NCBI RefSeq assembly: GCF_020005365.1
Contig: NZ_JACNML010000002.1
Span: 124,001 to 188,000 of the forward strand
DNA: 64,000 nucleotides
Direction of reading: 5' to 3'
Source of the DNA: Kangiella shandongensis
Lineage (GTDB): Bacteria > Pseudomonadota > Gammaproteobacteria > Enterobacterales > Kangiellaceae
In this document: one piece after another, positions 33,956 to 43,671 of the stretch
How positions within the stretch are numbered: position 1 is the stretch's first letter
Layout of the letters: each line of letters begins with the position of its first letter
The notes under the pieces: generated by a model
Seen by the model: the letters and a program-made list of their open reading frames with translations, nothing else
Told to the model about the DNA's origin: nothing
Database searches by the model: none
Made by a program: the position numbers and the translations under genes

Positions 33956-34675
33956 ATGAGTAATAAGCAAAAAACGACACAGCATATCAGGCTGTTTAAA
34001 GGGCCAGAGCATGCTTGTGGCTATCTCGATGACAAAATTGCAGTATCCGTCTTTGCTGATCCAAGTTTATTGCTCAATAGTGAACTATATTCTGAATTGA
34101 GTCGCCAAGGCTTTCGACGTAGCGGCGAGCACGTTTATCGTCCGCACTGTCCTGGTTGTTCTGCCTGCTGGGCTTACAGAGTGCTGGCGGATCAATTCCA
34201 ACCCAGTAAAAGCCAGCGACGAGTTTTGCGCAATAACTGCGATTATCACGTCAGCCTGGAGCCTGCGGACTGCTTCGAAGAAGACTATCAGCTGTACGAA
34301 CACTATATCACTAACCGGCATAAAGATGGCGACATGTACCCTCCTTCAAAACGTCAGTATGCCGACTTTTTATTTTCCGAGTGGTGTGATACGGTCCTGC
34401 TGAAAGTTAGAGACGGTGACAAGCTGGTTGCCGTAATGTGTCTGGACGTTCTCGATGATGGCCTTTCTGCAGTTTATTCGTTTTTTGATACCAGCTCCGA
34501 CTATAAGAGTTTAGGCGTTTTCGTTATTTTAAAAAGCATCGAGTATTGCCAAAAAATGCGCTTTCCCTATTGTTATTTGGGTTACTACGTAAAAGGATGT
34601 CAAAAGATGGATTATAAAGTAAAATACCGCCCCGCAGAGGTCTTTAGAAATAAACGCTGGTTAAGTCTCGATTAA
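33956..34675 (+). CDS. bpt: Aspartate/glutamate leucyltransferase (Bpt), ATE1-related
   Basis: The 239-residue protein transfers Leu to N-terminal Asp or Glu, the second branch of the bacterial N-degron pathway. Signature residues are the ECxxC-like [14 protein letters not shown] cluster, the [11 protein letters not shown] motif and [21 protein letters not shown] at the C-terminus, as in ATE1-type transferases. It lies 40 bases after aat and is probably co-transcribed. Confidence 0.95.
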   Translation: MSNKQKTTQHIRLFKGPEHACGYLDDKIAVSVFADPSLLLNSELYSELSRQGFRRSGEHVYRPHCPGCSACWAYRVLADQFQPSKSQRRVLRNNCDYHVSLEPADCFEEDYQLYEHYITNRHKDGDMYPPSKRQYADFLFSEWCDTVLLKVRDGDKLVAVMCLDVLDDGLSAVYSFFDTSSDYKSLGVFVILKSIEYCQKMRFPYCYLGYYVKGCQKMDYKVKYRPAEVFRNKRWLSLD

Positions 34676-34787
34676 CGAAGCAGAGACAGAAAGTGATAAA
34701 ATACTTTGCGATTATGGGCTAAATAGTGCATCATACGCCCATTTTTTAAGCACATTATTAATTAATTGCACAGGAGAGATTAGCCGG

Positions 34788-35006
34788 ATGGCGAAAGAAG
34801 ACGTAATTGAACTAGAGGGGAAGGTACTTGAAACCCTTCCAAATACTATGTTCCGAGTAGAACTAGAAAATGGTCACATTGTTACCGCCCACATATCAGG
34901 GAAAATGCGTAAAAACTATATTCGTATTTTAACGGGCGATAAGGTAACGGTTGAGATCAGCCCATACGATCTAACTAAAGGTAGAATTACCTTCCGTGCG
35001 CGTTAA
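34788..35006 (+). CDS. infA: Translation initiation factor IF-1
   Basis: The 72-residue protein is a single S1/OB domain with the family-typical start [19 protein letters not shown] and end [15 protein letters not shown]. It binds the A site of the 30S subunit during initiation. It follows bpt by 112 bases, which leaves room for its own promoter. It is convergent with clpA across a strong terminator. Confidence 0.98.
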   Translation: MAKEDVIELEGKVLETLPNTMFRVELENGHIVTAHISGKMRKNYIRILTGDKVTVEISPYDLTKGRITFRAR

Positions 35007-35046
35007 TTGGCTCTTGCGCTGGTTAAGAATCTAAGCGCAGGCAAAT

Positions 35047-35081
35047 TAAAAAAGGTGTTGCTTAAAAACAACACCTTTTTG
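35047..35081. terminator. Bidirectional terminator between infA and clpA
   Basis: AAAAAAGGTGTTG and CAACACCTTTTT form the stem around CTTAAAAA, with T-runs in both directions. Confidence 0.95.
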
Positions 35082-35102
35082 TTAGCTCCTAACAGTCTCA
35101 AC

Positions 35103-37376
35103 TTATTCAGTTTCTTCCTTTTGTGTGATTTTCTTACGCAACGGCTCCACTTTTATATCCAACTCCCCATCCTTGAGACCAACATACACATCGCCACCAT
35201 CAACCAGCTCACCAAATAAAATTTCGTTGGCTAGAGGCTTACGCACTCTATCGCTGATCAGACGTGACATAGGACGCGCGCCCATGTTGACATCATAGCC
35301 ATGTTCAGCCAGCCACTCACGCGCCTCATCATCAACGTGAAGGTTAACTTGTTTCGCATCCAGTTGCCCCTGCACCTCGGTTAAGAACTTATCGACGATG
35401 GACAAAATGACTTTTTTCGGTAATGCATTAAACCAAACAGTAGCGTCTAATCGGTTGCGAAATTCTGGAGAGAAAGTTTTGTTAATCGCTTCCTCATTGT
35501 TACGCGACATATCCTGCTCTTTAAACCCAATAGACTGCCTTACCAGATCCTGGGCTCCCGCATTACTGGTCATGACAAGCACAACATTACGGAAATCTGC
35601 TTTACGGCCATTGTTGTCCGTCAAGGTACCGTGATCCATAACCTGCAAGAGTAAGTTAAAAACATCCGGGTGTGCCTTTTCAATCTCATCAAGCAGCACC
35701 ACAGCATGCGGATTCTTGTTGACCGCTTCGGTCAGTAGCCCACCTTTATCATAGCCGACATAACCTGGAGGCGCCCCAATCAAGCGAGATACCGTATGCC
35801 GCTCCATATATTCCGACATATCGAAACGTATTAATTCAACCCCCATCAACTTAGCCAGTTGACGAGTAACCTCCGTTTTACCAACACCCGTAGGGCCGGC
35901 AAAGAGGAAGGAGCCCACCGGACGGTTTTCCTGTCCCAAGCCTGCACGCGATAATTTGATCGCTTCGGATAAAGTATCAATCGCTTTATCCTGACCAAAA
36001 ACCACCATTTTCAGGTTGCGATCCAGGTTGCGTAACAGCTTCTTATCAGATGACGATACCGTCTTTTCAGGAATACGTGCTATTTTAGAGATAACCTGCT
36101 CGATATCAGTCGTATCAATCACTTTCTTACGACTATCATCGGGCTGAATACGTTGACGAGCACCAGCTTCATCAATCACATCAATGGCTTTATCCGGTAA
36201 CTGGCGGTCATTAATATACTTTGCCGACAGTTCAGCAGCTGCCTTCAACGACGACTGCGTATATTTCACAAGATGGTGCTTTTCATAGCGCTCTTTCAGC
36301 CCCTCAAGAATAGAAACGGTTTCAGACACACTAGGTTCATTAACGTCCACCTTCTGGAAGCGACGTGCCAAGGCATGATCTTTTTCAAAAATACCACGGT
36401 ACTCCTGAAAAGTTGTCGAACCAATACAACGCAAGTCGCCGTTAGCTAACACCGGCTTGATTAAATTAGAAGCATCCATGGTACCGCCAGATGCCGCGCC
36501 TGCACCGATGATGGTATGAATCTCATCAATAAATAAGATCGCATGACGCTCTTTTTTCAGCTGTGCCAATACTGCTTTCAGGCGCTTTTCAAAGTCACCC
36601 CGGTATTTTGTGCCAGCCAACAACACGCCTAAATCCAAAGAATAAACCACAGCATCGGAAATAACGTCCGGTACATCGCCATCAGTAACTCGCTTTGCCA
36701 GCCCCTCGGCAATAGCGGTTTTACCCACACCCGCATCACCCACTAAAAGCGGGTTATTTTTCCGGCGACGGCATAAAATCTGCACCACTCGTTCCACTTC
36801 ATGAGTACGCCCAATAAGAGGATCAATTTTGCCCTCTTCGGCCAGCTGATTCAGGTTAATTGCATATTGATCCAAAGGTTTCGCTTCGGTTGCTTCTTCA
36901 GGCTGTACGTCATCTTCTATTTCCGCAGTATCAAACTCTTCGTCATCTGATACTCCGTGTGAAATAAAGTTCACCACGTCCAATCGTGACACATCTTGCT
37001 GCGACAATAAGTAAACCGCCTGCGATTCTGGCTCACTGAACATAGCCACCAAGACATTAGCGCCACTAACGGATTCCTTACCTGAAGACTGCACATGAAA
37101 AACAGCACGCTGCAACACTCGCTGAAAGCCGATGGTTGGCTGAATTTCATATTCCTCGTTGTCTTCTGAAAATTGAGGCGTGGTTTTACCCACAAAGTTT
37201 TCTAATTCCTCGCGCAACTTGGACAAATCAACGGAGCAGGCTTTGAGGACCTCTACAGCATCCTTATTATCCAGCAACGCCAGCATTAAGTGCTCAATGG
37301 TAATAAATTCGTGACGATACTCTCTGGCTCGATGAAATGCCTTATTCAGAGACCGTTCTAACTCTTTATCAAGCAT
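35103..37376 (-). CDS. clpA: ATP-dependent Clp protease ATP-binding subunit ClpA
   Basis: The 757-residue AAA+ unfoldase has an N-terminal ClpS/substrate-binding domain (residues ~1-145) and two ATPase modules with Walker [15 protein letters not shown] and [14 protein letters not shown]. Walker B motifs are [14 protein letters not shown] and [16 protein letters not shown] loop motifs for docking on ClpP are expected near SIGFKEQ. It is downstream of clpS on the same strand, separated by 52 bases. It unfolds N-degron and ssrA-tagged proteins for ClpP. Confidence 0.97.
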   Translation of the reverse strand: MLDKELERSLNKAFHRAREYRHEFITIEHLMLALLDNKDAVEVLKACSVDLSKLREELENFVGKTTPQFSEDNEEYEIQPTIGFQRVLQRAVFHVQSSGKESVSGANVLVAMFSEPESQAVYLLSQQDVSRLDVVNFISHGVSDDEEFDTAEIEDDVQPEEATEAKPLDQYAINLNQLAEEGKIDPLIGRTHEVERVVQILCRRRKNNPLLVGDAGVGKTAIAEGLAKRVTDGDVPDVISDAVVYSLDLGVLLAGTKYRGDFEKRLKAVLAQLKKERHAILFIDEIHTIIGAGAASGGTMDASNLIKPVLANGDLRCIGSTTFQEYRGIFEKDHALARRFQKVDVNEPSVSETVSILEGLKERYEKHHLVKYTQSSLKAAAELSAKYINDRQLPDKAIDVIDEAGARQRIQPDDSRKKVIDTTDIEQVISKIARIPEKTVSSSDKKLLRNLDRNLKMVVFGQDKAIDTLSEAIKLSRAGLGQENRPVGSFLFAGPTGVGKTEVTRQLAKLMGVELIRFDMSEYMERHTVSRLIGAPPGYVGYDKGGLLTEAVNKNPHAVVLLDEIEKAHPDVFNLLLQVMDHGTLTDNNGRKADFRNVVLVMTSNAGAQDLVRQSIGFKEQDMSRNNEEAINKTFSPEFRNRLDATVWFNALPKKVILSIVDKFLTEVQGQLDAKQVNLHVDDEAREWLAEHGYDVNMGARPMSRLISDRVRKPLANEILFGELVDGGDVYVGLKDGELDIKVEPLRKKITQKEETE

Positions 37377-37428
37377 AATAACCTCTACTTACATGGCCCG
37401 CCGCAACGTGGCTAACCAATGATTCAAC

Positions 37429-37761
37429 CTATTCCTCTTCAGGCTCCATCACACAAAGCAACGGATGCTCATTAGAGCGCGAAAACTCGTTAACTTGTAC
37501 GACCTTCGTTTCCGCGATATCAGGAGTATAAATACCACATACCCCCTGACCTTCATTATGAACCTGAAGCATCACTCGAGTGGCCTTGTCTTGATCCATC
37601 GAAAAAAAGGTTCTTAACACTTCAACCACAAAATCCATGGGTGTGTAATCGTCGTTTAAAATCATGACCTTGTACATTGGAGGTTTTTTTAGCTTCGGCT
37701 TTGCCTCTGCCACCGCCAACCCATGGTCTTTTTCCTCATTAAACTTATGCTCGTTACTCAT
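37429..37761 (-). CDS. clpS: ClpS adaptor for the N-degron pathway
   Basis: The 110-residue adaptor binds N-terminal Leu, Phe, Tyr or Trp and delivers substrates to ClpA. Conserved motifs are [39 protein letters not shown] and the EVAETK-like [14 protein letters not shown]. It is located immediately upstream of clpA, as in most gammaproteobacteria. Confidence 0.97.
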   Translation of the reverse strand: MSNEHKFNEEKDHGLAVAEAKPKLKKPPMYKVMILNDDYTPMDFVVEVLRTFFSMDQDKATRVMLQVHNEGQGVCGIYTPDIAETKVVQVNEFSRSNEHPLLCVMEPEEE

Positions 37762-37966
37762 AATGTATCAATACTGGCATTGTTACCTCTATTATGGCTA
37801 TTAATGAGGGCATTTGGAAGGAGTTCAAGCTTGATCTTTGGTAAAGTTTTGCAAGCAAGAGTATATTTTATTACCCGAATACCTTGGCTAACTTATTGAA
37901 AAATAAGTTTTAAGAAGCCTGTTTAAAGAGGTAAGAAAGCTTAATGGACAGTGCTTAAGCCACCTC

Positions 37967-38470
37967 TTACTTACCAAATATACTTTTTGGGGTTAACAAC
38001 CAGGCGAGCTGCCCTTTATCGGAGTCAACATCAGCCCAGGAGCTTACTTTAAAATCAACCCTGGCAACGCTCGCTGTCGGAAATTTGATGTGAGTCCCCA
38101 TGGTTAGCTCAGCAAGCAGTGCAGAGCATAATGGCTCATGCGATACAATCATTAACCGCTTTTCATCACCGTCAAAAGACTGAATCAGCTCAATCGTTTC
38201 CTCAACACTTCCTAAATATAACGAGCGCGTTGTTGTTAAAGATGACTCCCATTGACCAAACTCCATAGCTAAATTTATAGTATCAAAACTGCGTTTAGCG
38301 CTGGAACTCATAATACAATCCGGTGTTTGTCCAACTTTTTTCATATGAGCCCCCATATTTTTGGCCGCTTCGATTCCCCGTTCGGCTAGAGGCCGTTCAT
38401 AGTCATTTTTAAATTTAGCTTTCCAGTCTGATTTCCCATGTCGGAAAATATATAACTTTTTATTTGCCAC
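37967..38470 (-). CDS. sixA: SixA-type histidine phosphatase family protein
   Basis: With the GTG start at 38470 the product has 167 residues and begins VANKKLYIFRHGKSDW, whose RHG is the phosphoacceptor motif of the phosphoglycerate-mutase-like superfamily. The second His lies in LMIVSHEPLCSALLAEL. SixA proteins dephosphorylate histidine phosphotransfer domains. The frame extends further upstream to a possible ATG at 38548, but those residues do not look like the family. The symbol is by similarity. Confidence 0.82.
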   Translation of the reverse strand: MANKKLYIFRHGKSDWKAKFKNDYERPLAERGIEAAKNMGAHMKKVGQTPDCIMSSSAKRSFDTINLAMEFGQWESSLTTTRSLYLGSVEETIELIQSFDGDEKRLMIVSHEPLCSALLAELTMGTHIKFPTASVARVDFKVSSWADVDSDKGQLAWLLTPKSIFGK

Positions 38471-38660
38471 GTTCAAGTCTTCTGGTTTATGACATTTGTA
38501 CACATCATAGCGGCCTACAAAGATGCTTATATGACACATCAACAACACTTTTATGACATGTTAAACGTTGTTACATCAATACATCATATTATTATTTACA
38601 GATCTTTGCTTTAGACTACAATATTGCCCATTCAGAACTGGATGTAACTTAGGATTAAAT

Positions 38661-39182
38661 ATGAAAAAAGTGGAACACGTACTTGAAGCCGGTATTTTTA
38701 GTAGTCGCTGGATTCTCGCACCATTTTTTGTAGGACTCATCTTGTCTATAGCTATTTTATTTGGCGGTTTTGCCAAAGAGCTTTGGCATCTTGTCACTCA
38801 TTTTGGCTCGCTAAGTGAGACCGATACGATTTTAGGTATTTTAGCCCTGGTCGATATGACGCTACTTGCCAACCTGTTAATTATCATCATCTTTAGTGGC
38901 TATGAAAGTTTTGTATCAAAGCTGGATGTATCCGAGCACGAAGACAAGCCCGGCTGGATGGGCAAGGTTGGATTTTCCACTCTTAAGGTTAAGCTAATCA
39001 GCTCTATCGTCGCCATATCCGGCATCGACTTACTACGGACCTATATGCAGCTGGACAATGATGGAACCATTAGCCTCGAGGTTGTGAAGTGGAAGTTATT
39101 AATACACGGTGTTTTCGTTATTTCAGGATTACTGTTCGCCGTCATGGATTACTTAACATCGAAAAGTAGCCATAATCATTAA
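38661..39182 (+). CDS. YqhA family (UPF0114) inner-membrane protein
   Basis: The 173-residue protein starts MKKVEHVLEAGIFSSRW and has three to four membrane helices (FFVGLILSIAILFGG, LALVDMTLLANLLIIIIFSGYE, LLIHGVFVISGLLFAVMDY). The pattern fits YqhA/UPF0114 proteins, whose role is not well defined. ATG 38661 with TAGGAT is preferred over in-frame codons from 38568. It is divergent from sixA and followed by a strong terminator. Confidence 0.88.
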   Translation: MKKVEHVLEAGIFSSRWILAPFFVGLILSIAILFGGFAKELWHLVTHFGSLSETDTILGILALVDMTLLANLLIIIIFSGYESFVSKLDVSEHEDKPGWMGKVGFSTLKVKLISSIVAISGIDLLRTYMQLDNDGTISLEVVKWKLLIHGVFVISGLLFAVMDYLTSKSSHNH

Positions 39183-39184
39183 GC

Positions 39185-39212
39185 AAAAGCCCCGCCGATC
39201 GCGGGGCTTTTT
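39185..39212. terminator. Intrinsic terminator after the YqhA-family gene
   Basis: AAAAGCCCCGC and GCGGGGCTTTT form the stem with loop CGATC and T-runs both ways, between two convergent genes. Confidence 0.95.
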
Positions 39213-39220
39213 AGTATTAC

Positions 39221-39553
39221 TCATTCTTCCTCGACGACGTTAGCATCAGGAGCATTCCGGGCGACGGAGCTTATCCCGTTATTGCGACCACTTTCAGATT
39301 TATACATCTGGCTCTTACCAATCTGCTGTCCATTAGATGCATTTAGTGCGAAGTAGTAACGCCCATCTTTAGCTGTTTTCTTTTCAAAGCGATTATCATC
39401 CTGTGAATTTTTTCGGACCGAATCAATACCATTTTCACATGCTGAAGTGGATGAGTATCCTTGGCTTTGCAGTATAGTTTCTCCGTTACCCGCCTTTAAT
39501 ACAAAGTAACTTTTTCCGTCATTACCCTTTGAGATTACAAATTTTCCTGCCAT
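39221..39553 (-). CDS. YegP/DUF1508 family protein with two tandem repeats
   Basis: The 110-residue protein consists of two DUF1508 modules. Each has a GKFV or GRYYF strand, then a (K/N)A.NG..I..SQ.Y.S turn-helix and a NGI.SV stretch ending in Asn/Asp-rich sequence. Family structures are small beta-alpha folds with little known function; E. coli YegP is the best-known member. It ends with an acidic tail. AAAGAGGTAAT before its ATG is an adequate ribosome binding site. Confidence 0.92.
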   Translation of the reverse strand: MAGKFVISKGNDGKSYFVLKAGNGETILQSQGYSSTSACENGIDSVRKNSQDDNRFEKKTAKDGRYYFALNASNGQQIGKSQMYKSESGRNNGISSVARNAPDANVVEEE

Positions 39554-39854
39554 TTTTATTACCTCTTTCGTTAATTCAGCTGATTCTTTTACAGCCTCCC
39601 GCCAATCAATATCACTGATTTATATAAAAAGTTCAAGCAACTAGATTGACATTTAACACTTTCTCAACATTTGAATATTTGATGGATATTAAATGCATAA
39701 TAAGATCTGTTCAGAGCAAAAGCTTCTGCTTACACTAAGTTAAGAGTATCCTGCAACAAAAAAAACATGAAAGAAAGGGTGGCATTCTCAGGAACCACCA
39801 CAGTCTGTAACAACTTGTGATGACCACACTATCCCGAAAAGCTGTAATTTTTCA
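39554..39854. other. 300-bp intergenic region without recognised gene
   Basis: I see no credible reading frame, tRNA or strong terminator. A weak hairpin with arms GGTGG (39778-39782) and CCACC (39795-39799) is the only symmetry. The right part should carry the promoter for the YegP-family gene transcribed leftward. Confidence 0.4.
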
Positions 39855-40445
39855 TCATTTGTGGCGTTTACCATCCCAACCACCTTTGCTGAGAATTTTT
39901 TCACCCATGGCTGTAGGTGCTTCCTCCAGCTCGGTTGCCATCGAGTCATTCCAGCGATTGAGAAAACCGTACAGACAAATCGCTCCCAGAATTTCCACGA
40001 TCTGATCTTCGCTCCAGTGCTGCTTCATTCGCTCCATCAATGGCTGATCAACGTCATTAGGAACTGCTCCGGCTGCTAAAGCATAGTCCAATGCAACTCG
40101 CTCAGCCTCTGAATATAAGTCACTCGTTTTGTACTCCCAGATTTGTTCAAGTTTTTCTTCGCTAATGCCGTGTATTTTTGCAGCAACCAAAGAATGTGCT
40201 TCGCAGTACTGGCAACCGGCCGCGCGACTGGCAAAGTGTGCCAATAATCGCTTAAAGCCGAGATCAACCTCGCCGTCCGGTGACATAACAGCCTTAGTTA
40301 ATACACCAAAACCTTTCACAATTTCAGGACGGCGCTGCATGGTTAATAAGCTATTTGGAACAAAGCCAAGGATCTCTTCGAAAATGGCAAAATCTTCTGC
40401 CAATTCAGGATGTAAGTCTTTTGATAGTGGTTCTAAAAAAGCCAT
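39855..40445 (-). CDS. Carboxymuconolactone decarboxylase/AhpD-fold protein
   Basis: The 196-residue helical protein has the AhpD-like redox motif GCQYCEAHSLVAA (CxxC-x2-H) and the helix RRPEIVKGFGVLTKAV typical of peroxidase-related CMD proteins. It most likely acts as a thiol-dependent peroxidase or hydroperoxide-handling protein in the cytosol, but real decarboxylases share the fold. There is no operon partner; the M1 peptidase gene is upstream on the same strand beyond a terminator. Confidence 0.88.
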   Translation of the reverse strand: MAFLEPLSKDLHPELAEDFAIFEEILGFVPNSLLTMQRRPEIVKGFGVLTKAVMSPDGEVDLGFKRLLAHFASRAAGCQYCEAHSLVAAKIHGISEEKLEQIWEYKTSDLYSEAERVALDYALAAGAVPNDVDQPLMERMKQHWSEDQIVEILGAICLYGFLNRWNDSMATELEEAPTAMGEKILSKGGWDGKRHK

Positions 40446-40510
40446 AGTTGGTCCTTATATCATTTGCGTTTTATCATTTTATATAGATACGTTATTCTGT
40501 CATCTGTTAC

Positions 40511-40538
40511 AAAAAAGGCTTTCCGAAGAAAGCCTTTT
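40511..40538 (-). terminator. Intrinsic terminator of the M1 peptidase gene
   Basis: On the minus strand AAAAGGCTTTC and GAAAGCCTTTT form a stem with loop TTCG, followed by further Ts. Confidence 0.92.
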
Positions 40539-40544
40539 AACTGA

Positions 40545-42506
40545 TTATTTGTTTACTATTTCATCAAGTGTACCTTGTGCCAGAGGATGATAGCCAGCCC
40601 GAGCAATATCATAGACTCTTTTGGCAAAAACCGCTCCCTCCTCGGTTTCCATTAGCTGCTTGTAAAGTGGCACAATTAATTTACGACGACCAATAGATAC
40701 AAGATAGGTCTCAAGTCGCGGCATGACAGCATCATAACCAGCCTTTAACGATAGCAACAACCAAGCATGAGCGATCTCATTATTGGTCGAGTCTGTTAAG
40801 CCAAAGGTCTCATCCAGTTGCTTCATACGCTCCTGAGCCAAATCTTCAGGCAGATTATTAATGAAGTGTAACCATTCATGCACAGTCCACTCGTCAGTGC
40901 CCAAATCGTCTAACCTAGCTTCGTCAGCTAACCATGACTGAGTTTCAGAATTAATCGTAGTGAAAGCATCAGAAGTTGGATTAGGCATCATCTCAGGCAA
41001 CATAGGCTCGTGTAACCAGGTTGTCACCTGCTCCATCGAAACAACCCCAGGGTGCTTGTCCAGTAAGTTTTCTTTAAGGTACTTTTCAAACTCTTGCGTC
41101 GTCAAACTCTGGAATGCATGATTGTTGAAGTAGTCGACCAGAAATTCATCAAACACGTCACGTCCAAACTTTTTCTCAAGGTAAACCAAAAACATTTGAC
41201 CTTTGACGTAAGGAACACCGGAGAAAGCATCATCAGGATCGTTACCCTCCAGATTGACGTTTAATACGGTGTAATGTTTTGGCAACTCTTTGACTTCATG
41301 ACGCAAGTCCTGAACCGCCAATGCCTTTTCCATCACAGCACGCTTTTCGCCATAAAGTTCTTCCATAATGCGGTTTTCTACGTAACTGGTAAAACCTTCG
41401 TTTAACCAGAAGTCGCGCCACGTGGCATTAGTCACCAGGTTACCTGACCAGGAGTGTGCTAATTCATGAGCGATTAAGTTAACCAAGCTCTTATCACCGG
41501 CAATCACTGTTGGTGTAATAAAAGATAGACGCGGGTTTTCCATACCTCCAAATGGGAAGCTTGGCGGAAGAATTAATAAATCGTAACGTCCCCAACGATA
41601 AGGGCCGTACATTTCTTCCGTCACCTTAACCATCTCTTCGGTATCTTCAAATTCAGCAACCGAAGCATCCAGTAAGCTAGGTTCAGCGTAAACGCCGGTG
41701 CGATCACTCATCGGCTTGAACTCAAGGTGACCAACGCCTAATGCGATCAAATACGGTGGAATCGCCTGTGGCATTTCGAAGTGATAGTCGCCATCAAGCT
41801 CAGTATCTGGCTCATTGAAAGCACTCATCACAGCTAATAGTTCTTTCGGTGTTTTTAAGTTGGCATTGTAAGTGACACGAACTGACGGCGAGTCCTGGAT
41901 AGGAATAAAACTACGCGCATGAATGGCTTGCGCCTGACTATAGACAAAGGGATGCTCTTTACCAGCCGTCTGTTCTGGCGTTAACCACTGTAAGCCACTA
42001 GCCTGTGGCTGTGTGTTGTAAAATACGCGAACTTTTGTTGTTTTATCGTCCAGAGCAATGCTCAATTTTGAGCCTAAGACTGGATCCTTTTCAGCTAACT
42101 CAAAAGTCGTATCCTGCCAAGTGTCATTGGACCAAATCTGAGATTTCTCAATATCAATGTCACGAGTATCCAGATCCAGACGTGTAACGTCATCTTTTAA
42201 ACGCTTAAAGCTGATATCTACGTGGCCCTGTAACTCTTTCTCTTCAAAATTTACCGTTAAATCGAGATCGAGGTGCTGTAGCTGAACCTCATTCAGATTA
42301 CCGTAAGAATGCTCATCTATGCGCGAGCTTACTTTGACCTCTTTTGCTGGTTGCTCAGCCTTTTCTTCGGCCTGGTCCTTAACACTTTCTGCCTCTTGCG
42401 CAGCAGCTGCTTGAGCGGTATCAACTTTGTCTTCCGACTCCTGCTGACATGCTGCTAAGCCAAGGGCTGCAGCCATCAATAAATACTTATAACTTGTCTT
42501 CATCAC
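40545..42506 (-). CDS. M1-family metallopeptidase lipoprotein (LTA4-hydrolase-like)
   Basis: The 653-residue aminopeptidase has a signal peptide with lipobox GLAAC (Cys at residue 20 of the longest start), then an Ala/Glu/Lys-rich linker. The M1 catalytic domain carries GGMEN (residues 320-324), the zinc motif HELAH (347-351) and the third ligand Glu in WLNEGF. The C-terminal helical domain resembles that of leukotriene A4 hydrolases. It would sit in the envelope and trim peptides, which fits a proteolytic lifestyle. Two tandem ATGs could start it. Confidence 0.93.
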   Translation of the reverse strand: MMKTSYKYLLMAAALGLAACQQESEDKVDTAQAAAAQEAESVKDQAEEKAEQPAKEVKVSSRIDEHSYGNLNEVQLQHLDLDLTVNFEEKELQGHVDISFKRLKDDVTRLDLDTRDIDIEKSQIWSNDTWQDTTFELAEKDPVLGSKLSIALDDKTTKVRVFYNTQPQASGLQWLTPEQTAGKEHPFVYSQAQAIHARSFIPIQDSPSVRVTYNANLKTPKELLAVMSAFNEPDTELDGDYHFEMPQAIPPYLIALGVGHLEFKPMSDRTGVYAEPSLLDASVAEFEDTEEMVKVTEEMYGPYRWGRYDLLILPPSFPFGGMENPRLSFITPTVIAGDKSLVNLIAHELAHSWSGNLVTNATWRDFWLNEGFTSYVENRIMEELYGEKRAVMEKALAVQDLRHEVKELPKHYTVLNVNLEGNDPDDAFSGVPYVKGQMFLVYLEKKFGRDVFDEFLVDYFNNHAFQSLTTQEFEKYLKENLLDKHPGVVSMEQVTTWLHEPMLPEMMPNPTSDAFTTINSETQSWLADEARLDDLGTDEWTVHEWLHFINNLPEDLAQERMKQLDETFGLTDSTNNEIAHAWLLLSLKAGYDAVMPRLETYLVSIGRRKLIVPLYKQLMETEEGAVFAKRVYDIARAGYHPLAQGTLDEIVNK

Positions 42507-42807
42507 ACTTCTCTTTTATCGTAGAAGACAGACATTTAACCAATAAAAAAAAATGAAGTAAAGCTCGCAAGTCAAGTCATGAGCACTCTTAGCTGAATTG
42601 TATAAATTACATAAAATTTCATGACGTGTTAATAAAAACAAGAAGTTGCAGTAATTACTTCGGAAAGGTTTTGCTTAAAGTGTCAACTTTTTTTACGAAT
42701 AGCACCAACTCCTGCACATTTTTTGTCAATTGTTGGTGTTAGTATTGGCTGCTACAGTGCCGGCACTGATAGCGAAGTGTAGTAACCGAGAACCATGGAG
42801 TAAGTCG
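42507..42807. other. 300-bp divergent intergenic region
   Basis: This region carries the promoters of the M1 peptidase (left) and cyanophycinase-like gene (right). An AT-rich stretch includes AAAGT/ACTTT half-sites around 42677-42690. The cyanophycinase frame is open upstream to TTG 42730, but I do not think that part is translated. No small gene or structured RNA was seen. Confidence 0.4.
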
Positions 42808-43626
42808 ATGCCATCACTGGGTAGCGGTAAATATGATAGAGGATATATCATCCCTATCGGCGGTTGTAAGCACCACATAACGGATGACATAGCTGAACAA
42901 ATTCGAAGCATCTGCCTTAATGCAAATGCTTCGGCAGTCATCTTAACCATTAGCTCTAATACCATTGAGCATGATTTGCGTAGCAACCTTATCGACAATG
43001 GTTTTAGCACTTGCTCAGAAGTAACCATTACTTCTCGACAGGATGCTAGCCAAGAAGAGCTGGTGCAACAGCTGGCAGACAATGATCTCATCATCATCGT
43101 GGGGCAAAGGCCATTACAGATCTCAACAATTATTGGTGGTACCCCGATGGCCAAACAGCTTCGTAAGTTAAATGCTGATGGGGTCCATATCGCCGGCAGT
43201 TATGGCGCTGCGGCCTTGCTGAGTGAGCATATGATTGCAGGGGGGGAAGAATCGATAACCCCGAAACAAGACGGTGTAACCATGGCTCCAGGACTCGGCC
43301 TGACCAACCGCTTTATGCTTGACTATCACTTTCAACAGCCTGGCAGGTTAGGGCGACTGTTAACAGCCCTCTCCTACAACCCATTTACTATTGGGATAGG
43401 CATAGATGAGGGTTCAGCGCTTTTTATTAGTCCTGAAGAAGAACTGCAAGTTCATGGCAAAGGTTCAGCAACGCTGATAGACCCGAGCAACTTGCAATAT
43501 TCTTCAATGGGTTCAGCAGGCAGTGGCGACTATATTTCGCTGTTTGGTTTACAGATGCATATTTTGGCACCAGGAAGCCGATTTAAAGCCTCAGATCATC
43601 AAGCATATGATGAGCATTGGGCTTAA
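42808..43626 (+). CDS. Cyanophycinase-like peptidase (family S51)
   Basis: The 272-residue protein has the S51 layout: YIIPIGG at the start, the nucleophile Ser131 in IAGSYGAAALLSEHMI (usually GTSAGA), GLGLTNRFMLDYHFQQPGRLGRLL and GIGIDEGSALFI. Cyanophycinase cuts the arginine/aspartate storage polymer cyanophycin to beta-Asp-Arg. The start at ATG 42808 with GGAG is clear; an open frame continues upstream to a TTG but lacks a ribosome binding site. No cyanophycin synthetase gene is in the window. The changed nucleophile motif leaves room for a different peptide substrate. Confidence 0.85.
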   Translation: MPSLGSGKYDRGYIIPIGGCKHHITDDIAEQIRSICLNANASAVILTISSNTIEHDLRSNLIDNGFSTCSEVTITSRQDASQEELVQQLADNDLIIIVGQRPLQISTIIGGTPMAKQLRKLNADGVHIAGSYGAAALLSEHMIAGGEESITPKQDGVTMAPGLGLTNRFMLDYHFQQPGRLGRLLTALSYNPFTIGIGIDEGSALFISPEEELQVHGKGSATLIDPSNLQYSSMGSAGSGDYISLFGLQMHILAPGSRFKASDHQAYDEHWA

Positions 43627-43671
43627 TAACAAGTTCAACTTCAACCATTTAGTATTCATTAGGTGACATTA

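Noticed and set aside
37926-37968. AAGAGGT/ACCTCTT inverted repeat downstream of sixA as a structured RNA or terminator
   Set aside because: The loop is about 29 bases, pairing inside is poor and there is no T-run; most likely chance.
42730-42807. Upstream extension of the cyanophycinase-like gene as a signal peptide
   Set aside because: The TTG start has no ribosome binding site, whereas ATG 42808 has GGAG at normal spacing and begins like the family.
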